Assembly (NCBI GenBank): GCA_002314635.1
Contig: DCGQ01000004.1
Coordinates: 45,094 to 109,093, forward strand
From: Clostridiales bacterium UBA1774
GTDB lineage: Bacteria; Bacillota; Clostridia; Oscillospirales; Oscillospiraceae
DNA length: 64,000 nucleotides
Direction of reading: 5' to 3'
Below, one piece after another: positions 1-7,525 of this stretch; within the stretch, counting starts at the first letter, position 1, and the number at the start of each line of letters is the position of its first letter. The translations under genes were made by a program, and so were the position numbers. Below the pieces are notes generated by a model, which saw only the letters and a list, made by a program, of their open reading frames with translations, made no database searches and was not told where the DNA came from.

Positions 1-468
1 CTGCTGGGGCAGGGATTTCACCGCCGCCACCCGCTCCGCCTGCAGACGGTCATAGAGCCGGAAGTTGAATTTCACATCCTGCTTTGGCAGCGGCACATCC
101 CGCACGGCGCTGTCCAGCTTGGCAGCCAGCTCATACAGGTCGCCGCACTGCTCCAGTCCGGGCTGACGAAGCAGCTCCCGGATGCGCCCCAGCGCCGCAT
201 AGGCTTCCTCGATCTCCGTTCCGTAATCCGCCAGCACCTGCGGGATGGCGGACGGCGCTTCCTGCATCCGGGCAATGCTTTCCACGCTGAACCGGGCCTT
301 TCGCAGCGTGGCAACCGCTTCCAGCATCCGGATGTTTTCCTCGCTGTACTCCCGGAACCTTCTGCCGTTCAGTTCCCGGCTTTCCGGCGTGATCAGTCCC
401 TGACTTTCATAATAACGGATGGCCTTTTCCGTCAGCTTCAGACGGCTTGCTGCCTCTTTGATCTTCAT
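1..468 (-). CDS. MerR family transcriptional regulator (3' end outside window)
   Basis: A reading frame open to the window edge starts at the ATG at 468 and begins MKIKEAASRLKLTEKAIRYY, followed by ESQGLITP. This is the MerR winged helix-turn-helix signature, with a long helical dimerisation region after it. About 155 residues are visible and the C-terminal effector end lies beyond base 1, so the ligand cannot be guessed. A GGAGG Shine-Dalgarno lies 6 bases before the ATG. Its own promoter has the 19 bp spacer and dyad typical of MerR targets, so autoregulation is likely. The protein would act in the cytoplasm as a DNA-twisting activator/repressor. The family call is firm; the regulated pathway is unknown. 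Confidence 0.85.
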   Translation of the reverse strand, partial: MKIKEAASRLKLTEKAIRYYESQGLITPESRELNGRRFREYSEENIRMLEAVATLRKARFSVESIARMQEAPSAIPQVLADYGTEIEEAYAALGRIRELLRQPGLEQCGDLYELAAKLDSAVRDVPLPKQDVKFNFRLYDRLQAERVAAVKSLPQQ

Positions 469-489
469 GGAAATCCCTCCTTGTTACGA

Positions 490-520
490 AGCTTATCCTA
501 TGACCCCGGGGCATAGTCAA
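490..520 (-). promoter_or_regulatory. MerR-type promoter with 19 bp spacer and dyad operator
   Basis: On the minus strand the -35 TTGACT (515-520) and -10 TAAGCT (490-495) are separated by 19 bp rather than 17. The spacer carries a dyad with arms CTATG and CATAG around a C/G-rich centre (498-516). Over-long spacers with a central dyad are the hallmark of MerR-regulated promoters. The site lies directly upstream of the MerR gene, which suggests autoregulation. Confidence 0.8.
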
Positions 521-536
521 GGGAAATTTTGCACAA

Positions 537-568
537 ACGGAGCGGAATCCGCAAAAATTCCGCTCCGT
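537..568 (-). terminator. Terminator-like hairpin after the degV-family gene
   Basis: Twelve-base inverted repeat arms (ACGGAGCGGAAT and its complement) lie just past the stop of the DegV gene at 578. The T-tract on the minus strand is weak (TTGTGCAAAATTT), so termination may be partial and some transcription could enter the MerR gene. Confidence 0.6.
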
Positions 569-577
569 CCGTCTTTC

Positions 578-1441
578 TTACCGCTCCGAACCCACAAAAA
601 ACAGGGACAGCGTCCCCGGGCCTACATGGGCGCCGATCATGGGGCCGATGTAAGCGTCCATCATCACTTCCACGCCGAAGCGTTCCTTCATGATGTCCCG
701 CAGCACAGCTACATCCTCCGGACAGTCGCTGTGCGAGATGAACACCGGGTCCTCCCGGTTCAGCGCCGTGGCCTCATAGGCATCTGCCAGCGCCTGAATG
801 GCCTTCTTCCGGCCTCTGGCCTTGCTCATGCCGATCAGATGCCCTTCATTATCCATGTGCAGTACCGGCTTCACCTGCAGCACCGTTCCCAGAATGGCAG
901 CAGCGCTGCTGAGGCGGCCGCCCCGCTTCAGATGGTTCAGATCATCCACCGTGAACCAGTGGCAGACATGGAACCGGGTCTCCTCCGCATAGTGCTGCAG
1001 GGCTTCCACCTCCATGCCCTCCTGCTTCCGCAGCACCATCAGGTACAGCAGCAGGCCATAACCGGAGGAAGCGCTCAGGCTGTCCACGATGCAGACCTTC
1101 CGTTCCGGGTACTGCTCCCGCAGATCCTCTGCGATCAGCTCTGCTGTATGGAAGGTAGAGCTGAGACCGGAGGAGAAGCTGAGATACAGCACATCCCGGC
1201 CCTCCCGCAGATGTGCTTCAAAGGTATCCCGGAAATCCTCGCTGTTCACCGCCGCGGTCTTGGCCATAGCGCCCTCCCGCAGCCGCTGATAAAACACCGG
1301 CGCCGGGATGCTGAGACCGGGAATGCTCTCCTCCTCGCCGTCAAACAGCAAGCTCATATCAATCACCTGCACGCCCCACTCCCGCAGAAGCTCCGGGTTG
1401 ACATCGCAGGCGGAATCCACCATAATCTGATAATCTGCCAT
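578..1441 (-). CDS. DegV family fatty-acid-binding protein
   Basis: This 287-residue protein opens with the DegV signature DSACDVNPELL and has the two-lobe DegV/FakB length. Family members bind a long-chain fatty acid in the cytoplasm, and FakB members present it to a FakA kinase for phospholipid synthesis; no fakA is seen here. The second of two ATGs (1441) is preferred because the AGGAGG Shine-Dalgarno is 7 bases upstream of it and only 1 base from the first ATG. It is a single-gene unit with its own promoter (1474-1501) and terminator. The family is certain; the bound lipid and any FakB role are inferred. Confidence 0.9.
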   Translation of the reverse strand: MADYQIMVDSACDVNPELLREWGVQVIDMSLLFDGEEESIPGLSIPAPVFYQRLREGAMAKTAAVNSEDFRDTFEAHLREGRDVLYLSFSSGLSSTFHTAELIAEDLREQYPERKVCIVDSLSASSGYGLLLYLMVLRKQEGMEVEALQHYAEETRFHVCHWFTVDDLNHLKRGGRLSSAAAILGTVLQVKPVLHMDNEGHLIGMSKARGRKKAIQALADAYEATALNREDPVFISHSDCPEDVAVLRDIMKERFGVEVMMDAYIGPMIGAHVGPGTLSLFFVGSER

Positions 1442-1473
1442 GATCATGCCTCCTGATGATTTTACTCTGACAG

Positions 1474-1501
1474 ATTACAACAGGCCATCCCGCTTTGTCA
1501 A
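1474..1501 (-). promoter_or_regulatory. Promoter of the degV-family gene
   Basis: Minus-strand TTGACA (1496-1501), a 16 bp spacer and TGTAAT (1474-1479) lie 33 bp upstream of the DegV start and just past the terminator of the preceding J-domain gene. Confidence 0.65.
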
Positions 1502-1515
1502 GCCGGAATGCAGGG

Positions 1516-1550
1516 AATAAAAACCGCGTTTCCGGCAGTCGGAAACGCGG
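1516..1550 (-). terminator. Rho-independent terminator after the J-domain gene
   Basis: The arms CCGCGTTTCCG (1524-1534) and CGGAAACGCGG (1540-1550) form an 11 bp stem. On the minus strand it is followed by TTTTTA. Confidence 0.85.
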
Positions 1551-1557
1551 CGATCAT

Positions 1558-2274
1558 TCAGAATCGGCAGCAGAGACAAAGCCGCATCAGCAGATTGGCG
1601 GCGCAGATCCCTGCGAATATCTTGGCAATACTGGGAATATGGATGCTGCTCTGCTGCTGATAGATGCCGGAGCCGCGCTGCATCCGTTCCAGCAGATTGC
1701 GATACAGCGCATTGCTCGGTTCCATCTGAACGGCGCACCGGGCCTGCTGCTGAGCGGTGATCCGATTTCCCACCTGATAATTGGCAGTCGCGCTAAGGTA
1801 ATACCACTCCGCATTCCGCTCCGAAAGCGGGATGGTATTCAGGATATTGATCGCCTGATCGTACTGCCCCGACTGCAGATAGCTTTTCGCGCTGCGGAAC
1901 CGGGTATCGTTTTCCGACCTGTACTGTGTTCCGCTCTGCTGCCGGGTCCCGCTCTGCTGATAACCCCAGCCGGAATACCCCCAGCCTTCGAAGGGATTCC
2001 AACCGCTGCCGAAGGGACTTTCCTGCTGGGCATACCCGTATCCGCCGGACTGGGCATTGCGGCGAGCCTGTTCCTGTGCCTGTGCAGCCCGATAGCTTTC
2101 CGGGTTCTTGATCTGATCGTAGGCAGCATTGATCTCCTGCATTTTCGCCGCCGCCTCCGCATTGCCCGGATTCAGATCCGGGTGGTATTTCTGCGCCAGC
2201 TTGCGGTAAGCCGATTTGACCTGTTCATCGGTGGCATCCCTGGATACGCCCAGTACCTGCCAGGGGTCATTCAT
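1558..2274 (-). CDS. J-domain (DnaJ-like) protein with TPR-like C-terminus
   Basis: A 238-residue protein. Residues 1-65 are a canonical J-domain (DPWQVLGVSRDATDEQVKSA, then YRKLAQKYHPDLNPG) with the HPD tripeptide that stimulates DnaK ATPase. A glutamine/glycine/tyrosine-rich linker follows, then a TPR-like helical segment (YDQAINILNTIPLSERN, then AEWYYLSATANYQVG) and a short cysteine-rich hydrophobic tail. It lacks the zinc-finger and substrate domains of true DnaJ, so it is an accessory co-chaperone, possibly membrane-associated through the tail. It follows the zinc-ribbon gene at 2305-2730 with a 30 bp gap and is probably co-transcribed with it. The client is unknown. Confidence 0.85.
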   Translation of the reverse strand: MNDPWQVLGVSRDATDEQVKSAYRKLAQKYHPDLNPGNAEAAAKMQEINAAYDQIKNPESYRAAQAQEQARRNAQSGGYGYAQQESPFGSGWNPFEGWGYSGWGYQQSGTRQQSGTQYRSENDTRFRSAKSYLQSGQYDQAINILNTIPLSERNAEWYYLSATANYQVGNRITAQQQARCAVQMEPSNALYRNLLERMQRGSGIYQQQSSIHIPSIAKIFAGICAANLLMRLCLCCRF

Positions 2275-2304
2275 ATCGGTTGATTCCTTTCTTCTTTGGA
2301 GTTA

Positions 2305-2730
2305 TCAGGTGTTGCGGGTAAACCGTTCGCCGCACTGGCGGCAGGTGATATTCAGCTTGCCTTTTCCTCTGGGAACCCGCAGCCATGTCCGACAGGAGGG
2401 GCAGCGGAAAAACTTATAATCCTTGCGCTGATCGAAGCGCTGCTTTGTACCCTGCAGCGAGCCGGCATATCTGCTCAGATACTTCCCGGAAAACCGAAGC
2501 CAGACCGCATTTTCCCGGCGGCGCTTTTCAAAATTTCTGGACAGGATTCGATAGGTTCCCCATGCAATACACAGCAGCGCCAGCGTAGAGAAAACCCTGC
2601 CTGCGCCGGTTCGACTCAGAAACAGGCTCAGCACCAGAAACACGATGGTCGCGGTATTCAATGCGCGGCTCAGCTGGTCTCCCCCGTAGCGTCCCGCCAT
2701 AACTTTCATCAGCCAGTTTCGAAATTTCAT
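2305..2730 (-). CDS. Small membrane protein with C-terminal zinc ribbon
   Basis: A 141-residue protein with one or two hydrophobic segments near residues 28-65, a basic stretch, then a C-terminal zinc ribbon with the pairs CPSC and CRQC. The ribbon implies a metal-stabilised, possibly nucleic-acid- or protein-binding cytosolic end on a membrane anchor. It is the first gene of a two-gene unit with the J-domain protein, which suggests a joint role in protein quality control at the membrane, though that is inference from position only. I do not recognise a named family. Confidence 0.65.
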   Translation of the reverse strand: MKFRNWLMKVMAGRYGGDQLSRALNTATIVFLVLSLFLSRTGAGRVFSTLALLCIAWGTYRILSRNFEKRRRENAVWLRFSGKYLSRYAGSLQGTKQRFDQRKDYKFFRCPSCRTWLRVPRGKGKLNITCRQCGERFTRNT

Positions 2731-2786
2731 GACAACAGTGTCCTCCTAAAACATCCCGTTCCGGATACTTCTGATTTATGCGTGAT

Positions 2787-2792
2787 ATTATA
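2787..2792 (-). promoter_or_regulatory. Candidate -10 box for the zinc-ribbon/J-domain unit
   Basis: A perfect TATAAT on the minus strand lies 57 bp upstream of the zinc-ribbon gene. No convincing -35 is seen at 17 bp, so this is a tentative call. Confidence 0.4.
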
Positions 2793-2898
2793 AACCCTAT
2801 TTATGAATATGTCGTGAATTTTTCGCAAATGAATCTGAAATCCGAGTATTTTTTTCTGTGCTTTTTTCTCAGAAATTCACACGCTGTTCACATTCACA

Positions 2899-2920
2899 TG
2901 GTATTCTATATGGAATACCA
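2899..2920. promoter_or_regulatory. 22 bp palindromic operator candidate upstream of the ABC transporter
   Basis: Perfect 8-base arms TGGTATTC and GAATACCA flank a 6-base AT centre, 20 bp before the ABC transporter start. The position, overlapping where the -10 region would be, fits a repressor operator. No local regulator gene is adjacent, so the protein that reads it is unknown. Confidence 0.55.
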
Positions 2921-2939
2921 ATCAAAGGGAGTTTCCATT

Positions 2940-5921
2940 ATGCTGATATTATCACAGATCGTCAAAAACTACAAGTTGGGAGATACAGAAGTTCAGGCTT
3001 TGAAGGGGGTAAGTCTCAGTTTTCGGAAGCATGAATTTGTTGCCATATTGGGTCACTCCGGCTGTGGAAAAACAACACTTCTGAATATCATCGGTGGTCT
3101 GGACCGCTACACCTCCGGTGATCTGTCTATCCGCGGCAAATCCACCAAGGCCTTTAAGGACGGTGACTGGGATGCTTACCGAAACCACTCCGTCGGTTTT
3201 GTTTTTCAGAGCTACCAGCTCATATCCCATCAGACCGTCCTGAAAAATGTGGAGCTGGCTCTGACCCTCAGCGGCGTCAGCAAGGCAGAGCGGAAGCGCC
3301 GCGCCATCGAAGCGCTGGAGCGTGTGGGTCTGGGCGATCAGCTGCAGAAAAAACCGGCACAGATGTCCGGCGGCCAGATGCAGCGCGTGGCCATCGCCCG
3401 CGCACTGGTGAACGATCCCGACATCATCCTTGCGGACGAGCCTACGGGCGCTCTGGACAGCGAGACCAGCGTGCAGGTCATGGATGTGCTGCGGGAGATC
3501 TCCGGGGAAAAGCTCATCATCATGGTCACCCACAACCCGGAGCTGGCGGAGCAGTATGCCACTCGCATCGTCCGCCTGCTGGACGGCAAGGTCACGGACG
3601 ATTCAGACCCCTGGGATCCGGAGTTGGAACCGGAAGAAGCGGACAGAACCGAGGGCAATCCCTTTGTCCTTCCCACCGAAAAAAAGTCGGAAAAGAAACC
3701 CGCCATGTCCCTTCTCACCGCGCTGGGGCTCAGCTGGAATAACCTGCTGACCAAGAAAGGGCGCACACTGCTCACGGCCTTTGCCGGCTCCATCGGCATC
3801 ATCGGCATTGCGCTAATCCTGTCGCTGAGCAACGGCATTCAGAATTACATCGACCGGGTGCAGGAGGACGCACTCAGTACCTACCCGCTGACCATCACCG
3901 GTGAAACCATGGATATGTCCAGTCTGGTCAGCACCATCGCCCAGCAGCGTAGCGGGGAGAGCAAGCATGAACTGGACGCCGTTTATTCCAGCACCGTCAT
4001 GTCCGATCTGGTGGACAGCATGATGAATATGCAGCTTCGTGCCAATGACCTCAGCTCCTTCCTGACTTATCTGGAAAGCGAGGAAAGCGGCGCGGGAGAG
4101 CATATCAGCAGCATCTCCCGGGATTACGGAACCACCCTGTATGTCTACAGCAACGACACCACCGAGGGACTGACGGCGGTAAACCCCAGTCCGCTGTATG
4201 AGACCATGATGGGCACCTTTTATAATACCGACACGCTTTCCAGTATGTCTGCCAGCTTCACCGGCATGTATTCCGGCGGTCTCGACATCTGGTCGCCGCT
4301 GCTGGATAATGAGGAACTGATGAATACCCAGTATGATGTGATCGCCGGTCACTGGCCGACCAGCTCCCATGAAATCGTCCTGATCGTGGATAAGAACAAC
4401 GAAATCAATGACCTGTATCTGTACTCGCTGGGCATCAAGGATCAGAGCGAGGTACAGGAGCTGATGAACGCCCGGTTTTCCGGCAAGGATCTGAATGCAA
4501 AGGTGGAATCCTGGAGCTATGATGAGCTGCTGGCCATGGAGTTCAAGGTCATTCTCCCCACGGACTGCTATGAAAAGGATGCAGAAACCGGTCTGTGGAT
4601 CGACCGCAGCGGCGACGAAGCCTATATGAAATCCGTGGTAGACCGCAGCGAGACGCTTCAGGTCGTTGGCATCATCCGTCCCAGCGAGGAAGCCTCCGCC
4701 GCAGCGGTCTCCGGTGCGGTGGGGTATCGGAGCGATCTGGCAAACTGGTATCTGGATTCCATCGCCGATTCCGAATTGGTCAAAGCACAGCAGGCCAGTC
4801 CGGATACGGACATTTTCACCGGTCTCCCCTTTGACGACGGAACCTATCAGGAGCCGGATACTGCGGAAAAGGCATCCCTGTTCCGCCAGTGGATCGGCGA
4901 ACAGTCCGCCATCGCGCAGGCTGCCATCTACTCCGAAATTGCATCCACACCCTCCGAGGAGGAGCTGCAGGCCATGGCCGCCGCTTCTCTGGAAGGCTTG
5001 ACCCGGGAGGACATCGTAGAGCAGATGATTCCCGCAGCCGCAGCGGAGATGCAGGTTCCGGAGGAAACGCTGCGTCAGTATCTGGGTGCCATGAGCGATG
5101 AGGAGCTGTATGCCGCTATGATGACGGCTGCTACGGAGAAGCTGGCTGCCGCTTATGCCGCAACCGCCTCCGAAGGTTTGGAAGCGCTCAGCACCGCCGA
5201 ACTGGTCAATCTGCTGAACGGTCAGCTCTCCGTCATGGATGACAAAGCGCTGAGCAAGCTGTATGACAAATATGTGCCCTCTCCTATTTCCGATTCCACG
5301 CTGCAGGAAAACCTCCAAATGGTCGGCTACAATGACCGGAGCCAGCCCAGCACCGTCAGTATCTACGCCCCCACCTTTGAGGACAAGGACGCCATCGTGG
5401 CGATCATCGAGTCCTACAATCAGAAGATGGAGGAAAGCGGTCAGGACGACAAGGTGATCCGCTACACGGACTATGTGGGTCTGCTGATGAGCTCCATCAC
5501 CACCATCATTAACGCCATTTCCTATGTGCTGGTGGCCTTCGTTTCCATCAGTCTGGTGGTCAGCAGCATCATGATCGGCATTATCACCTATATCTCCGTG
5601 CTGGAGCGCACCAGAGAAATCGGCATTCTCCGCGCCATGGGCGCTTCCAAGCGGGATATCGCCCGGGTGTTCAATGCGGAAACCGCCATTGTGGGCTTTG
5701 CTGCCGGCTTCCTCGGTATTCTGGTCACTGTGCTGCTGAACATCCCCATCAGCCTGATCGTGCAGAAGCTCACCGACATTCCCTATCTCCGTTCCCTGCT
5801 TCCGCCTCTGGCCGGTGCAATTCTGGTGGTCATCAGCATTGTGCTGACGCTGATCGCCGGTCTGATTCCCTCCCGCGTGGCTGCGAAAAAGGATCCGGTG
5901 GAAGCACTGCGAACCGAATAA
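2940..5921 (+). CDS. ABC transporter, fused ATPase and FtsX-type permease (MacB-like)
   Basis: A 993-residue fusion. Residues 1-220 are a LolD/MacB-class ATPase with Walker A GHSGCGKTT (38-46), signature MSGGQ (142-146) and Walker B IILADE. A charged linker follows, then a first membrane helix near 277-297, a very large extracytoplasmic region (about 300-860) rich in alanine/glutamate helices, and three C-terminal helices of FtsX type ending in PVEALRTE. Such proteins act as mechanotransmitters for peptide or lipoprotein export or antimicrobial-peptide resistance. The ATG at 2940 is chosen for its GGGAG Shine-Dalgarno; the upstream frame is non-coding in character. It is monocistronic, with a palindrome upstream and a bidirectional terminator after. 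The substrate is unknown. Confidence 0.85.
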   Translation: MLILSQIVKNYKLGDTEVQALKGVSLSFRKHEFVAILGHSGCGKTTLLNIIGGLDRYTSGDLSIRGKSTKAFKDGDWDAYRNHSVGFVFQSYQLISHQTVLKNVELALTLSGVSKAERKRRAIEALERVGLGDQLQKKPAQMSGGQMQRVAIARALVNDPDIILADEPTGALDSETSVQVMDVLREISGEKLIIMVTHNPELAEQYATRIVRLLDGKVTDDSDPWDPELEPEEADRTEGNPFVLPTEKKSEKKPAMSLLTALGLSWNNLLTKKGRTLLTAFAGSIGIIGIALILSLSNGIQNYIDRVQEDALSTYPLTITGETMDMSSLVSTIAQQRSGESKHELDAVYSSTVMSDLVDSMMNMQLRANDLSSFLTYLESEESGAGEHISSISRDYGTTLYVYSNDTTEGLTAVNPSPLYETMMGTFYNTDTLSSMSASFTGMYSGGLDIWSPLLDNEELMNTQYDVIAGHWPTSSHEIVLIVDKNNEINDLYLYSLGIKDQSEVQELMNARFSGKDLNAKVESWSYDELLAMEFKVILPTDCYEKDAETGLWIDRSGDEAYMKSVVDRSETLQVVGIIRPSEEASAAAVSGAVGYRSDLANWYLDSIADSELVKAQQASPDTDIFTGLPFDDGTYQEPDTAEKASLFRQWIGEQSAIAQAAIYSEIASTPSEEELQAMAAASLEGLTREDIVEQMIPAAAAEMQVPEETLRQYLGAMSDEELYAAMMTAATEKLAAAYAATASEGLEALSTAELVNLLNGQLSVMDDKALSKLYDKYVPSPISDSTLQENLQMVGYNDRSQPSTVSIYAPTFEDKDAIVAIIESYNQKMEESGQDDKVIRYTDYVGLLMSSITTIINAISYVLVAFVSISLVVSSIMIGIITYISVLERTREIGILRAMGASKRDIARVFNAETAIVGFAAGFLGILVTVLLNIPISLIVQKLTDIPYLRSLLPPLAGAILVVISIVLTLIAGLIPSRVAAKKDPVEALRTE

Positions 5922-5932
5922 GACAACGAAAA

Positions 5933-5968
5933 TGGCCGCTGCGAATTTCGCAGCGGCCACATTTTATA
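5933..5968. terminator. Bidirectional terminator between the ABC transporter and metF
   Basis: Near-perfect 13-base arms (TGGCCGCTGCGAA and TTCGCAGCGGCCA) lie between convergent genes. T-rich sequence follows on the plus strand (ATTTTATAAT) and on the minus strand (ATTTTCGTTGTCTT). Confidence 0.85.
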
Positions 5969-5972
5969 ATTC

Positions 5973-6851
5973 TCAGATACCGGCCAGCTTCAGGATCTCG
6001 GGAACCTTGGATTCCCAACCCAGAGCCATGATGTGAACACCCTGGCAGTAGGGCTTGCATTCCTTGATGATGCGGGCGGCGATTTCCACACCGGTGATAC
6101 CGGCCTTGGTCTTTTCCTTGTCGGCCTTCAGTTCCTCGATCATGGAATCAGGCACATGGATACCGGCAACATTCGCGTTCATGTAGCGCACCATACCCAC
6201 ATTCTTGGGGATGATGATGCCGACCTGCACGGGTACGCCGAACTGCTTGGCCTTCTCCATGAAGGCGATGAACTTCTCGGAATCGAACACGGCCTGCGTC
6301 TGGAAATACTGGGCACCGGCCATAACCTTGCGCTCCATCTTAGCCAGCTGGGCATCAATGGAATCGCTGCAGGGGGAAACGACAGCGCCCTTGGCGAAGC
6401 TGGGAGCATCGCCCACCAGCTTGTTTCCGCCCAGATCCTCGCCCTTCTCCAGCAGACCAACGGTGTGCAGCAGAGAGACGGAATCCAGATCGAACACGGG
6501 CTTGGCGCCGGGATGATCGCCCAGCGTGGTATGGTCGCCGGTCAGGCACAGCACGTTATCAATGCCGAACATGGCGGCGCTCAGAAGGTCGGACTGGAGG
6601 GCAATACGGTTGCGGTCGCGGCAGGTCAGCTGGAAAATGGGGTTCAGACCCGCGTCTTTCAGCATCTTGCAGGTGGCCAGAGAGCCCAGACGCATGACGG
6701 AGGACTGGTTATCGGTCACATTGACAGCAGTGAGGCCGCTGAGGTAGGTCTTGGCTTCTTCCACAACACCATCGATGTTGATGCCCTTCGGTGGGCCTAC
6801 TTCCGCAGTCGTTACAAATTCACCACGCTGAAACAGCTCAGTAATTTTCAT
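5973..6851 (-). CDS. metF: Methylenetetrahydrofolate reductase, catalytic subunit MetF
   Basis: A 292-residue TIM-barrel flavoprotein of the MTHFR family. AEVGPPKG near residue 16 holds the conserved catalytic glutamate region, and NVTDNQ, RDRN and LTGD motifs follow. It reduces 5,10-methylene-THF to 5-methyl-THF in the cytoplasm. It is the last gene of an operon with a MetV-RnfC fusion and a stand-alone MetV, the arrangement of the acetogen MetVF/RnfC2 enzymes, in which MetF needs MetV and receives electrons through an RnfC-like subunit instead of binding NAD(P)H directly. That suggests a Wood-Ljungdahl methyl branch or a glycine/one-carbon variant. The family call is secure; the electron donor is inferred. 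Confidence 0.92.
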   Translation of the reverse strand: MKITELFQRGEFVTTAEVGPPKGINIDGVVEEAKTYLSGLTAVNVTDNQSSVMRLGSLATCKMLKDAGLNPIFQLTCRDRNRIALQSDLLSAAMFGIDNVLCLTGDHTTLGDHPGAKPVFDLDSVSLLHTVGLLEKGEDLGGNKLVGDAPSFAKGAVVSPCSDSIDAQLAKMERKVMAGAQYFQTQAVFDSEKFIAFMEKAKQFGVPVQVGIIIPKNVGMVRYMNANVAGIHVPDSMIEELKADKEKTKAGITGVEIAARIIKECKPYCQGVHIMALGWESKVPEILKLAGI

Positions 6852-6903
6852 TGTATGTTTACTCCTAACAATAAATATTCTGGCAGTATCCTTACGGGAT
6901 ACC

Positions 6904-7524
6904 TCACTCGGTCACATCAACCTTGGTTGCGTAATTGCGGATCTGGACAGGGCACTTCAGCATATCCAGACGGTTCACCTGCTTCAGGCGGCGATAGATG
7001 CGTTCCCAGCCGCACTCCATGGTGGGATCGACTTCGCACATGCCGTTCTTGGCGCCGCCGCACTGGCCGTTCACAAGGCTCTTGGAGCAGGCAGTCAGGG
7101 GGCAGATGCCGCCGGTGATATTCAGGTAGCACTCACCGCACTGCTTGCAGTCGTACTCCAGAGGGGTAACACCCTGGAAGCCGGGCAGCGGCACGGTATC
7201 GCAGGCGGCAACGACCTTCTTGCCGGGCAGGTACTCGGCAATGGTCTGCACGCCGATGCCGCAGGAGAACACCAGCACGGTGTCGGCAGCATCGATCTCG
7301 CTCTGGCGATAGCTGAGGCGCAGCTTGATATTTTCCGGATTGCAGATATAGTCAGTGGTCAGAATACCGGTCACGTTTCCGGTGGCCTGCAGTTCCTTCT
7401 GCAAAGCATTGGCTTCCTGCTCGGGGAAGCTGACTTCCTTGCAGCCATGGCAGTTCAGGATGAATACCTTGCCGGTCACCAGTGATACGATAGTTTCCTG
7501 ATCTTTCAGCTTGGTAATTAACAT
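6904..7524 (-). CDS. metV: MetV-like MTHFR partner subunit (zinc/Fe-S, MTHFR C-terminal domain)
   Basis: A 206-residue protein rich in cysteine motifs: NCHGCKE near the N-terminus, CKQCGEC, GGICPLTACSKSL, then NGQCGGAKNGMCEVDP. This is the MetV family that binds a [4Fe-4S] cluster and zinc and pairs with MetF in acetogens. It starts 1 bp after the stop of the upstream fusion gene, whose end supplies its Shine-Dalgarno (AGGAGATGAAG), so the two are translationally coupled. Most of its length resembles the first 205 residues of that fusion protein, making this locus carry two MetV copies. Whether both form one complex or two alternative ones cannot be told from sequence. Confidence 0.88.
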   Translation of the reverse strand: MLITKLKDQETIVSLVTGKVFILNCHGCKEVSFPEQEANALQKELQATGNVTGILTTDYICNPENIKLRLSYRQSEIDAADTVLVFSCGIGVQTIAEYLPGKKVVAACDTVPLPGFQGVTPLEYDCKQCGECYLNITGGICPLTACSKSLVNGQCGGAKNGMCEVDPTMECGWERIYRRLKQVNRLDMLKCPVQIRNYATKVDVTE

Positions 7525-7525
7525 A

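Noticed and set aside
3813..5960. 715-codon open frame opposite the ABC ATPase/permease
   Set aside because: Antisense shadow of a GC-rich gene: His/Gly/Gln-rich composition, no Shine-Dalgarno, no known domain.
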